In this document: piece by piece, positions 45,233-52,738 of the stretch
How the letters are laid out: each line of letters opens with the position of its first letter
Position numbering within the stretch: the stretch's first letter is position 1
Assembly: GCA_021781455.1 (NCBI GenBank)
Contig: JAJXWV010000070.1
Span: 1 to 63,619 of the forward strand
Origin: Acidobacteriota bacterium
GTDB lineage: Bacteria > Acidobacteriota > Thermoanaerobaculia > Gp7-AA8
Direction: 5' to 3'
DNA: 63,619 nucleotides
Notes under the pieces: generated by a model
What the model was told of the DNA's origin: nothing
Seen by the model: the letters and a program-made list of their open reading frames with translations, nothing else
Databases searched by the model: none
Made by a program: the position numbers and the translations under genes

Positions 45233-45730
45233 ATGACGCTTCGGCACCCCAAGAAGTTCCACACCAAAGGGCAGGAAGAGGTCTACCGGCAGGTGAACTC
45301 GTTTCTCGACGAGCTCGTCGACGAACACTTTGACGACGCCGAGCACTGCGACTTCTACCTCAAATACGGATCGACCGTGCTGGAGATCTCCATCGAGCCC
45401 TACGAAGAGGACGACGCCGTCGTGGAGATCCTCGCCTTCTGCGTGAAGGGTGTGGACAAGACCGCCGAGCTGATGGCCGAGCTCCTGCTGCTCAATTCCG
45501 AAGTGCCGCTCGGGGCCTTCAGCATCGTCGGCAATGACGTCTTCTTCTCGCACTCCTTCCTCGGCCGTCGCCTGCGCGGCGAGCAGCTCATCGCATCGCT
45601 CGACGCAGTGGCCAGCATTTCGGATGACTACGACGACCGCATCATCGCCAAATACGGCGGCAAGACCGCGCTCGAGCAGTTGCGCACCAGCAAGCGACCG
45701 CGTCCGGCGCAACCAGTGGAAACCAATTGA
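45233..45730 (+). CDS. YbjN-like (type III chaperone fold) protein
   Basis: 165 aa. CesT/YbjN-like alpha-beta fold: acidic N-terminal half (VNSFLDELVDEHFDDAEHCD), VLEISIEPYEEDDAVVEILA, a long Leu-rich helix MAELLLLNSEVPLGAFSI and SHSFLGRRLRGEQLIASLDAV. Cytosolic, no catalytic motif; members bind peptides or protein partners. Followed 35 bp later by a lipoprotein gene. Confidence 0.65.
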   Translation: MTLRHPKKFHTKGQEEVYRQVNSFLDELVDEHFDDAEHCDFYLKYGSTVLEISIEPYEEDDAVVEILAFCVKGVDKTAELMAELLLLNSEVPLGAFSIVGNDVFFSHSFLGRRLRGEQLIASLDAVASISDDYDDRIIAKYGGKTALEQLRTSKRPRPAQPVETN

Positions 45731-45764
45731 AAAAGCGGCATATCCGTTGCTCTATGACCAAGGC

Positions 45765-46445
45765 ATGAAGACGATCTGGTGGTGGGCGGGCCTTGCGATT
45801 TTACTGTCCGGTGCACTCCTCTCTACGGGATGCACCGGAGGGAAAGAGAGCAACGCCGCCGAAGAACAGCTCCCGAAGAAAAATCCGATCGTCGTCTCAC
45901 AGACCTCACCCGCCGCACCGCCAGCGCAAGCTCCCGCCGTCGACCCCATCCAGCAGCTCAAGTCGATCAGCCACGCCATCCCGGTCTATGCCGGCGCGCA
46001 GTTTCGCGAGGACCTGACCCGTCACGACGAAGTCATGATCCGCAACCAGTACGGACCCCAGGCCCACGTCTACACCATGGCCACGAACGACTCGTACCCG
46101 CAGGTCTACCACTACTACACGACTTATCTCGCGCAGTTCCGCGCCTATCCGCCGCAGATGCCCTATCCGCCGGAACAGCAGTCGTGGCGCACCATGGAAG
46201 TGAACCTCAACCAGGCCATGCAGGACCCCTTCATCCCGGGAGACACGATCTCGCCCGGCGCCAAGCAGGTGACGCTGCAGATCGCCGAGACCGAAGCGGA
46301 GCCGACCACCGTGATCCGCTACATCGTCACGCCGGAGACGCCGGCCGCGCAAGCCGCGCAGAACGCCTCTCCGAAAGCAGGTTCGGGTGCCTCATCGACC
46401 GTGACCATGACACACGGCAATCCCGCCCCCGCCGGACTACGCTAG
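45765..46445 (+). CDS. Predicted lipoprotein
   Basis: 226 aa from the ATG at 45765. Lipoprotein signal with lipobox LLSTGC (Cys23). A Pro/Ala-rich linker (about 40-62) precedes a compact domain (65-200) with Tyr-rich YPQVYHYYTTYLAQFRAYPP, and a low-complexity Ala/Ser/Thr tail. Family not recognised. Followed 28 bp later by the UspA gene. Confidence 0.7.
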   Translation: MKTIWWWAGLAILLSGALLSTGCTGGKESNAAEEQLPKKNPIVVSQTSPAAPPAQAPAVDPIQQLKSISHAIPVYAGAQFREDLTRHDEVMIRNQYGPQAHVYTMATNDSYPQVYHYYTTYLAQFRAYPPQMPYPPEQQSWRTMEVNLNQAMQDPFIPGDTISPGAKQVTLQIAETEAEPTTVIRYIVTPETPAAQAAQNASPKAGSGASSTVTMTHGNPAPAGLR

Positions 46446-46473
46446 GAAAATCGCGAGCCACGCTCGCCTGCTT

Positions 46474-47289
46474 ATGTATCCCTGGCGCCGCATCCTGATC
46501 CCCACCGACTTTTCGACCGCCTCGGAGTGGGTCTTCGACGATGCCATCCGTGTGGCCGGTTCCACCGGAGCGGAGGTGGTGATCCTGCACATCCGCATGA
46601 CCCGCCCCTCCAACCCGCAAAAGCTCAGATTCCCTGCCGATCCGTCCGTCTACGAATACGTGGAGAAGACTGAGCTGGAGAAGCTGCGCAACCGCGTGCG
46701 GGTCGCGAATGCCACCATTCCTACGCGGCTGATCGTGAAGAACGGCCCCGATCCGGGCGCTGAGATCTGTCGAACCGCAGCGGAGGAGAAGGCCGACCTG
46801 ATCGTCATGGCCACTCACGCCCGGCATCACGTCGCACACCTGCTCGTGGGTGGAACGACGCAATCGGTGCTCAACGATCCTCCCGCTCCCGTTCTCGTGA
46901 TCCGCTACGGAATTCAGAAGCGAAAATCGATGCGGAACATCGTCGTTCCCGTGCAGCCGCGGGAAACGTCGTGGGCGGCGATCGATCTTGCCGGCGCAAT
47001 CGCATCGCGTGAGCGGGGCGAGGTACACCTGCTGACCGTCTGCAGCACCGCCAACCGCACGGTCGCCGAGAACGAGCTGGCCAGGGCGGCCGAAAGCCGC
47101 CTGAAGGACGTCAGCTCGAGCCGCGCCACCGTGGTCGGCGAGGACATCAACCGCGAGATCGTTCGCTACACCGAAAAAAGCGGCGCCGACGCCCTGTTCA
47201 TCAATTCCGTCGACAAGCCCAGCCCCCTCAAGCTCGACATCATCCGCCACGCCACCGTGCCGGTGATGATCACGCCGGCGAATGCGTGA
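46474..47289 (+). CDS. Universal stress protein, two tandem UspA domains
   Basis: 271 aa. Domain 1 (about 1-148) starts MYPWRRILIPTDFSTASEWV and has the phosphate-loop-like VMATHARHHVAHLLVGGTTQ...PAPVLVIR. Domain 2 (about 152-271, MRNIVVPVQPRETSW) is more degenerate and ends ATVPVMITP. Fused UspA pairs bind ATP and act in stress or dormancy responses; which one applies is unknown. Confidence 0.88.
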   Translation: MYPWRRILIPTDFSTASEWVFDDAIRVAGSTGAEVVILHIRMTRPSNPQKLRFPADPSVYEYVEKTELEKLRNRVRVANATIPTRLIVKNGPDPGAEICRTAAEEKADLIVMATHARHHVAHLLVGGTTQSVLNDPPAPVLVIRYGIQKRKSMRNIVVPVQPRETSWAAIDLAGAIASRERGEVHLLTVCSTANRTVAENELARAAESRLKDVSSSRATVVGEDINREIVRYTEKSGADALFINSVDKPSPLKLDIIRHATVPVMITPANA

Positions 47290-47676
47290 GCAGATCACCG
47301 GCCGTAGGGACGCGCAGCAGCGCGTCCGCAGCTCTCGTCACGGCCTCGACCCCGAGGTTCGGACGCGCTGCCCCCGTCACTCTGAGCCGGCGGAGCCGCG
47401 GGGACGGCGGGCGGGTGGAGCGGCGTAGCGCGGCGAAGAGTCTCAAGATTGCACGATCGCGGTGAGCCAGCTGTCGTGCCCGATCGGCTCCCGCCCCGCA
47501 ATCGTCCCGGTAAGAGATCCTTCGCCGCGCTCCGCCGCTCCCGCCCATCCACCACCCCCGCGGTTTCGCCGGCCCACGATGACCGGGGAGCGGTTTCGTC
47601 GGCTCACGATGAGGGACACGGCTTCGCCGCCTCACGATGGCAGTTGCACAATCTCCCGCTCGTATACGATTCATCC
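47290..47676. repeat. 387-bp gap of REP and long inverted repeat
   Basis: At 47304 begins the GTAGGGACGCGCAGCAGC element (see 34624), with a partial partner GGACGCGCTGC near 47361. From 47373 to about 47574 lies a long inverted repeat with arms of about 80 bp (CGTCACTCTGAGCCGGCG... to ...CCGGCCCACGATGACC). Three degenerate ~32-bp units ending CACGATG follow. A related arm occurs at 39229. No gene seen. Confidence 0.8.
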
Positions 47677-48162
47677 ATGTCGCAATTCCGCATCCGTCCC
47701 GCCAGCGAGAATGACGTTCCCCTGATCCTGACCTTCATCCGCGACCTGGCCCGATACGAAAGACTCGAGCACGCCGTCGTCGCAACCGAGGACATCCTGC
47801 GCGAGTCGCTCTTCGGCCAGCCGCGCTTTGCCGAGGTGCTGTTCGGTGAAGAGGACGGCGTGCCGGTCGCCTTCGCCCTCTTCTTCCACAACTTCTCCAC
47901 GTTCGTGGGGCGGCCGGGGCTGTACCTCGAGGACGTCTTCGTGAAGCCGGAGAAGCGCGGCTGCGGCTACGGAAAGGCGATGCTGGCGCGGCTGGCCTCG
48001 ATCGCCGTCGAGCGCAACTGTGGCCGCTTCGAATGGGCCGTGCTGAACTGGAACACCCCCGCCATCGACTTCTACAAATCCCTCGGCGCGAGCCCGGTCG
48101 ACGACTGGACGATCTTCCGCATGACCGGTACCTCCCTCGAGGCGCTCGCCGAACGAGATTGA
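47677..48162 (+). CDS. GNAT-family N-acetyltransferase
   Basis: 161 aa from the ATG at 47677. Close to the spermidine/spermine acetyltransferase-like group: IRPASENDVPLILTFIRDLA, YERLEH, FFHNFSTFVGRPGLYLEDVF, motif A VKPEKRGCGYGKAMLARLA (acetyl-CoA pyrophosphate loop) and WAVLNWNTPAIDFYKSLGA. Acetyl acceptor unknown. The TGA stop lies in the first unit of the repeat that follows. Confidence 0.9.
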   Translation: MSQFRIRPASENDVPLILTFIRDLARYERLEHAVVATEDILRESLFGQPRFAEVLFGEEDGVPVAFALFFHNFSTFVGRPGLYLEDVFVKPEKRGCGYGKAMLARLASIAVERNCGRFEWAVLNWNTPAIDFYKSLGASPVDDWTIFRMTGTSLEALAERD

Positions 48163-48239
48163 TGATTTGAGATTGATGATTTATGAACCGCGGAACGCGC
48201 AGCTTCGGTTCATAAATCATCAATCTGAAATCTCAAATC
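48155..48239. repeat. Inverted repeat of paired 7-mers (GAGATTG-ATGATTT)
   Basis: The left arm (48155-48190) is GAGATTGATGATTT twice then ATGAACCG; the right arm (48206-48239) is CGGTTCATAAATCATCAATC... complementary to it. The GNAT stop codon is inside the left arm. A related right arm with a shorter hairpin is at 61021-61075. Confidence 0.85.
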
Positions 48240-48258
48240 GTCTTATTCTTCTCATCGT

Positions 48259-48333
48259 GCGGAGTTAGCTCAGCGGTAGAGCATCTCGCTTACACCGAGG
48301 GGGTCACAGGTTCGAATCCTGTACTCCGCACCA
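48259..48333 (+). tRNA. tRNA-Val (TAC)
   Basis: 75-nt cloverleaf: acceptor GCGGAGT/ACTCCGC, D arm GCTC..GAGC, anticodon stem TCTCG/CGAGG with loop CTTACAC (anticodon TAC), T arm ACAGG-TTCGAAT-CCTGT, encoded CCA. Confidence 0.97.
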
Positions 48334-48405
48334 ATCCATCCCGCGATAGTCCCCACTCCCTTCAATCCGCCTCGTCGACGACGACACGCACGTGAACGGG
48401 TGCGG

Positions 48406-48873
48406 TCAGGGCTCGGCGCTGGTGGCTTGCACCACTCCGGCGTACGCGCTGAAGAAAACTGCCGGAATCGCGAACGGTACGAGCAGCCACACGGGTGAGT
48501 GCACGGACATATGCGTCATGTACCTGCCGAATGTCCGATACGTCTCCCGGCCGTCGAACATGGTGAACATGACGCGATGCACGATGAGACCGGTGGCTGT
48601 GGCTGTCAGCAGGCGCGCCAGGACACGCCAGATCGTCCGGCTGAACCACGTGCGGATTGCGGCTTCGGGTACAGCACAGACGACGAACAGGGTGAAAGCG
48701 ATCACGACCGTGAACAGCGCCATGAGCTGCGCGATCGCGAGCATCCTCGCATGGCGCGAGGTGAATAGAACCGCTGTTCCAGCGAAGCCCACCACCATGA
48801 GCGCAACAACGCCCGAGATCCTGAATCCGAGATTCAGCTCGCGCTCGAAGTGCCGGGTCGGTGTCGCGCTCAT
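48406..48873 (-). CDS. Hypothetical four-helix membrane protein
   Basis: 155 aa with four predicted membrane helices (about residues 19-38, 46-67, 88-104, 128-150). No signal or catalytic motif. Family not recognised. Followed at its 5' side by a short CCTGAGT-type array (48911-48939). Confidence 0.6.
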   Translation of the reverse strand: MSATPTRHFERELNLGFRISGVVALMVVGFAGTAVLFTSRHARMLAIAQLMALFTVVIAFTLFVVCAVPEAAIRTWFSRTIWRVLARLLTATATGLIVHRVMFTMFDGRETYRTFGRYMTHMSVHSPVWLLVPFAIPAVFFSAYAGVVQATSAEP

Positions 48874-48910
48874 GCGTGGAGGATACGGCCGAGCTTCGAC
48901 GCGCGTCCAT

Positions 48911-48939
48911 GTGGACTCTCAGGACTCAGGACTCAGGAC
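48911..48939. repeat. Single-arm ACTCAGG heptamer run
   Basis: Three to four GGACTCA 7-mers without a visible inverted partner. Same unit as the hairpins at 3695, 30921 and 34605. Confidence 0.7.
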
Positions 48940-49011
48940 TGCCGTGTGGTGGTCCGTCGTGTGCAGTGCTGCAGGTGACGTCGGCTCATCTTGCTAGACT
49001 CTCTCGCCGCC

Positions 49012-49392
49012 ATGTTGCCGCTCCTCCGATCGAAGCCGCGCGTGCTCGTTCTCGACGACGATGCCGCGATCCGCAAAATCGTCACGCTCGTGCTGAGGCG
49101 CGCCGGCTACAGGGTCGAAGTCGTGACGAAAGGAAACGACGCCATCCGCGCCATCGAGAGCGCCGACCACTACGCCGCGATCCTCCTCGACCTGATGATG
49201 CCGCACGAGGGCGGGATGACGGTCATGAAGCACCTGCGGAAGTCGAATCCTGCGCTGCTGAAACGCGTGATCCTCCTGACCGCCGCTCCCGATCCCGTGC
49301 TTCGAACCATGCGCAAGGACGTGTTCGCCGTGGTCAAAAAACCGTTTGAGGCCGCCGTGCTCACTGCCGCAGTCGAGAAGCTCGCGAAGTGA
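49012..49392 (+). CDS. Stand-alone response-regulator receiver
   Basis: 126 aa from the ATG at 49012. Complete receiver: acidic pocket VLVLDDDAAIRK, phosphoacceptor Asp in AILLDLMMP (about residue 60), Thr in ILLTAAP and Lys in VVKKPF. No output domain, so it works by protein contact, CheY-like. Stop overlaps the start of the ACT-domain gene (GTGA), implying coupled translation. Confidence 0.88.
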   Translation: MLPLLRSKPRVLVLDDDAAIRKIVTLVLRRAGYRVEVVTKGNDAIRAIESADHYAAILLDLMMPHEGGMTVMKHLRKSNPALLKRVILLTAAPDPVLRTMRKDVFAVVKKPFEAAVLTAAVEKLAK

Positions 49393-49760
49393 CCATCCGG
49401 CTGCGGGTTCTTCCGGAGGTCTTCGCGGTCTGCCGCCTCGAGCCGCATGCCGCGGTTCCCGATTGGGCCGCGGGCGAGATCGTCTCAATCACGCGAACAC
49501 CCGAAGAACTATCGATCGTTTGTCGCGAAGACGTCGTGCCGCCAGCGATCCGCTCGGAGAAAGAGTGGCGGTGCCTGAGCGTCGAAGGGCCGATACCGTT
49601 CGCGACCACCGGCATTGCCGCCGCAATTTCGTCTCCGCTCGCCGCAGCTGGCATCAGCGTCTTCCTGCTTTCGACTTTCGACACGGATTTCGTCCTGGTG
49701 AAGGAGCGCCAGCTCGCGCGAGCGCTCGACGCACTCCGCGCGTCGGGCTGCTCGATTTGA
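49389..49760 (+). CDS. ACT-domain protein (CASTOR/ACT_7-like)
   Basis: 123 aa, GTG start overlapping the receiver stop by 4 bp. Two ACT-like halves: LRVLPEVFAVCRLEP and TRTPEELSIVCREDVVP, then WRCLSVEGPIPFATTGIAAA and AAAGISVFLLSTFDTDFVLV. This two-ACT form resembles amino-acid-sensing CASTOR-like proteins. Probably binds a small ligand; which one is unknown. Confidence 0.7.
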   Translation: MTIRLRVLPEVFAVCRLEPHAAVPDWAAGEIVSITRTPEELSIVCREDVVPPAIRSEKEWRCLSVEGPIPFATTGIAAAISSPLAAAGISVFLLSTFDTDFVLVKERQLARALDALRASGCSI

Positions 49761-49799
49761 GCCGTGAGCCGCAGAGAACGAGAGACGGCACCGAACAGC

Positions 49800-50918
49800 T
49801 CACGCGATGTCTGTGCCGCTCTGCGATATCCGGAACGACCGCTTGTAGATGTCGATGACCGACATCAGCAGCGAGAACACCAGCGGCCCGATCACCAGGC
49901 CGACGAAGCCGAAGGCCTGCATCCCGCCGATGACCGCAACGAGCAGCGGAATGGCGGGCATCTGCGCGTTTCCCTTCATCACCCACGGCCTGATCACGTT
50001 GTCGATGAGCGAGACGACGACGAGACCCCAGATGGTGAGGAAGATGGCCCCGAAATAGGACCGCTCCCCCATCGAGGCGGTGATGTAGAGGTAGATCGCC
50101 GCGGGAATCCAGATCACCGGGGCACCGACGAGCGGCATCAGCGACAGCACCGTGGCGACGAATCCCCAGAAGAGCGCACCCGGCACCTGCGCGATGGCCA
50201 GGCCGATCGTCGTCACCCCTCCCTGAGCGATGGCCGTGAGCACGTGACCGCGAAAGGTCGCGTCGATGACGTCCTTGAAGATCACGCCGAACTCTCGGTC
50301 GTACTCCGACGGCAGCGGCGAGAGCGCACTCAGCTCCTTCAGGATCGACTCTCCCTCGACGAAGAAGAAGTACGACGACAGGAGCACGAACGCGAACGTC
50401 ATCAGCGCACCGGTGAATCCTCCGACGATCGCAGCGCCATTGCGCGCCACCCAACCCGGGATCTGCTCGATGGCAGGCAGGATCAGCTGCTGCGGATTGA
50501 GCGACGCCGGATTGAACTCGGGGGCGAAACGGCGGATCCAGGCAGTGTGGCCCGGGATGTCGATCCGCTGCATCAACCTCTGAGCCTCGCCGCTCTTCAG
50601 GTCGGCGACCACGCCATTGGCCTGCTGCACGAGGAGCATGCCGAGGATCGAGGCCGGGATGATGACGATGACGAGCAGGAACAGCAGCATGAACGCCGCC
50701 GCCAGCCCGGCGCGGCCGTGAAGGCGCTTGCGCACTCGCACGTAGAGCGGATGAGTGATCGTCACCAGCATGGCGCCCAGAACCATGGCCGTGATGAAGG
50801 GGCGAACGATCATCACCGTCGCCCAGAGGACCGCCAGAGCGACGATCCCGAAGAAGATCATTCCGGTGGCGCGCCATTCGCGGCGCGGGACGGTTTGGCT
50901 CACAGCCTTCTCGCTCAT
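49800..50918 (-). CDS. AI-2E family transporter (YdiK/PerM-like)
   Basis: 372 aa from the ATG at 50918; the longer frame only adds translated GGGTAGC repeats. About seven to eight membrane helices in the family pattern: two at the N-terminus (MIFFGIVALAVLWATVMIV..), a long helical loop (about 90-170), then the conserved C-terminal half with LMPLVGAPVIWIPAAIYLYI and IGPLVFSLLMSVIDIYKR. Members export small molecules or ions (AI-2 in one case); substrate here unknown. Confidence 0.88.
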   Translation of the reverse strand: MSEKAVSQTVPRREWRATGMIFFGIVALAVLWATVMIVRPFITAMVLGAMLVTITHPLYVRVRKRLHGRAGLAAAFMLLFLLVIVIIPASILGMLLVQQANGVVADLKSGEAQRLMQRIDIPGHTAWIRRFAPEFNPASLNPQQLILPAIEQIPGWVARNGAAIVGGFTGALMTFAFVLLSSYFFFVEGESILKELSALSPLPSEYDREFGVIFKDVIDATFRGHVLTAIAQGGVTTIGLAIAQVPGALFWGFVATVLSLMPLVGAPVIWIPAAIYLYITASMGERSYFGAIFLTIWGLVVVSLIDNVIRPWVMKGNAQMPAIPLLVAVIGGMQAFGFVGLVIGPLVFSLLMSVIDIYKRSFRISQSGTDIA

Positions 50919-50940
50919 GCAGAGGAGCGTACCTGAGGAA

Positions 50941-51060
50941 AGCGGGTAGCGGGTAGCGGGTAGCGGGTAGCGGGTAGCGGGTAGCGGGTAGCGGGTAGCG
51001 GGTAGGAGCAGTGTTCGCACGGGAGCCGGGCGGTCCTCCTACCCGCTACCCGCCACCCGC
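50941..51060. repeat. GGGTAGC heptamer hairpin
   Basis: The left arm (50941-51006) has nine or so perfect GGGTAGC 7-mers and the right arm (51037-51060) has GCTACCC/GCCACCC units. It lies in the promoter region of the AI-2E gene, after the LuxR gene's stop. The left arm is much longer than the right, as at 15164. Confidence 0.9.
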
Positions 51061-51064
51061 TTCG

Positions 51065-51721
51065 TCAAAGGACCACGATCCCCAGCCGCGCGGCCTGCAC
51101 CGCGGCTTCGGTACGCGTGGCGGCGCCGAGCTTGCCGAGGATGGCGTTCACGTGGAACTTCACGGTGTGCTCGGTGATGCCGAGGCGCTGGGCGATCTCC
51201 TTGTTGGTGAGGCCGGCGGCGAGCAGCTGCACGACCTCGAGCTCGCGCGGCGTGAACGGCTCGGCCATCGTCACAGTCTCGCGAGCTCGAGGAAGGTCGC
51301 GTGACGACTCCTCATCGAGAACCACCAGCCCCTCGCGAAGGGCGCGAATGGCGGCCTGCAGCCGGGCGGTGGTCGCGGTCCGCGACAGCACTCCCCGAGC
51401 GCCGGCCGCCAGCGCCTCGGCGGCTGAGGCGTGGTCGTTGAGAAGCACGAGGAGAGGGATCTCCGTGGCGGCATTCCCCGACAACGTTCCCGGCTCGCCG
51501 TCGCAGACCACCACGTCGGGAGCGAGCATGCGCAGCCGCGCGGCCAGGTGCTGGTCCATTTCCATCTCGTCGACGACGGAAATGTCGTCGAGTCCGCTCA
51601 GGATCGAAGAGAGCCCCGCCCGGGCGAGCGCATCGCTCCCGGCCACGACCACACGAACCGCGTCCGCGGCCTGCGGCGGCAGCAGATGGCCCGATGTCGA
51701 AATGCCTGGAACGTTCAGCAT
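51065..51721 (-). CDS. NarL/LuxR-type response regulator
   Basis: 218 aa. Receiver-like domain (about 22-130) followed by a LuxR helix-turn-helix (about 155-215; FTPRELEVVQLLAAGLTNKE, IAQRLGITEHTVKFHVNAIL). The receiver lacks the usual acidic pair (VVVAGSDALARAGL where DD is expected) and the conserved Lys (VLSRTAT); the Asp in VVVCDGEPG is present. It may therefore work without phosphorylation. No histidine kinase nearby. Confidence 0.85.
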   Translation of the reverse strand: MLNVPGISTSGHLLPPQAADAVRVVVAGSDALARAGLSSILSGLDDISVVDEMEMDQHLAARLRMLAPDVVVCDGEPGTLSGNAATEIPLLVLLNDHASAAEALAAGARGVLSRTATTARLQAAIRALREGLVVLDEESSRDLPRARETVTMAEPFTPRELEVVQLLAAGLTNKEIAQRLGITEHTVKFHVNAILGKLGAATRTEAAVQAARLGIVVL

Positions 51722-51788
51722 GGTCTTCTCTGCCCGTCAGAACAACGGCCTATTCCCGCGTTCATCCTGCGGTATTATCCCGCGCGTT

Positions 51789-52340
51789 TTGAATTTCATC
51801 GAGTCTCCTCTTCCCGGCGTCATCCTGATCGAACCCAAAGTGTGCGCCGACGACCGCGGCTTCTTCATGGAGACCTACCACATGGCACGCTTCCGCGCGG
51901 CGGGCATTCCGGCCGCCTTCGTCCAGGACAACCACTCCCGGTCGACGCGCGGCGTCCTGCGCGGACTGCACTACCAGGAGCCGCGGGCGCAGGGAAAACT
52001 GGTGCGGTGCATCCGCGGTGCGCTCTTCGACGTGGCCGTCGACATCCGCCGCGGCTCGCCGCATTTCGGCAAGTGGTATTCGATCGAGATCTCGGACGAG
52101 AACAAGCGCATGCTCTGGATTCCGCCGGGATTCGCGCACGGCTTCTGCGCCATCAGCGAAGAGGCGGACCTCGTCTACAAGTGCACCGAGCTGTACGACG
52201 CGCGCGCCGATCGCTGCATTCTCTGGAACGACCCCGAGATCGGCATCGACTGGCCGCTCACAGAGCCGCTGCTGTCGCCGAAGGACGCCGCCGCACCGCG
52301 ACTGAGCGAAGTGGAGCTGCTGCCCGAATACAAGGGGTAG
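51789..52340 (+). CDS. rfbC: dTDP-4-dehydrorhamnose 3,5-epimerase
   Basis: 183 aa from the TTG at 51789, which starts the family-like NFIESPLPGVILIEPKV; no ATG fits. Cupin-type RmlC: DDRGFFMETYH, catalytic His in RGLHYQEPRAQGKLVRC (about 60-76), FDVAVDIRRGSPHFGKW, IPPGFAHGFCAI and the catalytic Tyr/Asp region YKCTELYDARAD. Epimerises dTDP-4-keto-6-deoxyglucose in dTDP-rhamnose synthesis. rmlA/B/D are not here. Its TAG stop is the GTAG head of a REP element. Confidence 0.93.
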   Translation: MNFIESPLPGVILIEPKVCADDRGFFMETYHMARFRAAGIPAAFVQDNHSRSTRGVLRGLHYQEPRAQGKLVRCIRGALFDVAVDIRRGSPHFGKWYSIEISDENKRMLWIPPGFAHGFCAISEEADLVYKCTELYDARADRCILWNDPEIGIDWPLTEPLLSPKDAAAPRLSEVELLPEYKG

Positions 52341-52738
52341 GGACGCGCAGCAGCGCGTCCGCAACTCTCGTCGTGTCCCCCGCTCCGGGGTTGCGGACGA
52401 TCTCTCCATTCAACATCGAACACTCCGGTACTTCGCAACTTGTCAATCCGACACACTCGAATCGCGCAGGCGCAACACAGGAGGGAGGAAACGTTCGAGT
52501 GTTCCCCCTCTCCCCGCCGCAGCGGGGAGAGGGCCGGGGTGAGGGGTCTCGTTCTCGTTTGAAAGGAGACCCCTCATCCGCCTTCGGCACCTTCTCCCCG
52601 CTGCGGCGGGGAGAAGGGCCACGAACGCCACAGCGCGCATGACCAAGAAAATCCCGAAGCGCCACACTCAATATGCAACATTGAGCCGATTCCCGAACGT
52701 GCCCACGTCGCAGATCGTCTGCTGCGCCTCCCGGACGG
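52337..52738. repeat. Gap with REP and CTTCTCCCCGC palindromes
   Basis: The GTAGGGACGCGCAGCAGC element (52337-52363), then facing copies of the CCTCTCCCCGCCGCAGCGGGGAGAGG / CTTCTCCCCGCTGCGGCGGGG palindrome (about 52500-52623) with their CCTCATCCGCC tags pointing inward, forming a larger inverted repeat. No gene; both neighbours converge here. Confidence 0.8.

Noticed and set aside
50919-51020. N-terminal extension of the AI-2E protein (repeated YPLPATR)
   Set aside because: Translated GGGTAGC repeats; the ATG at 50918 gives the normal start.
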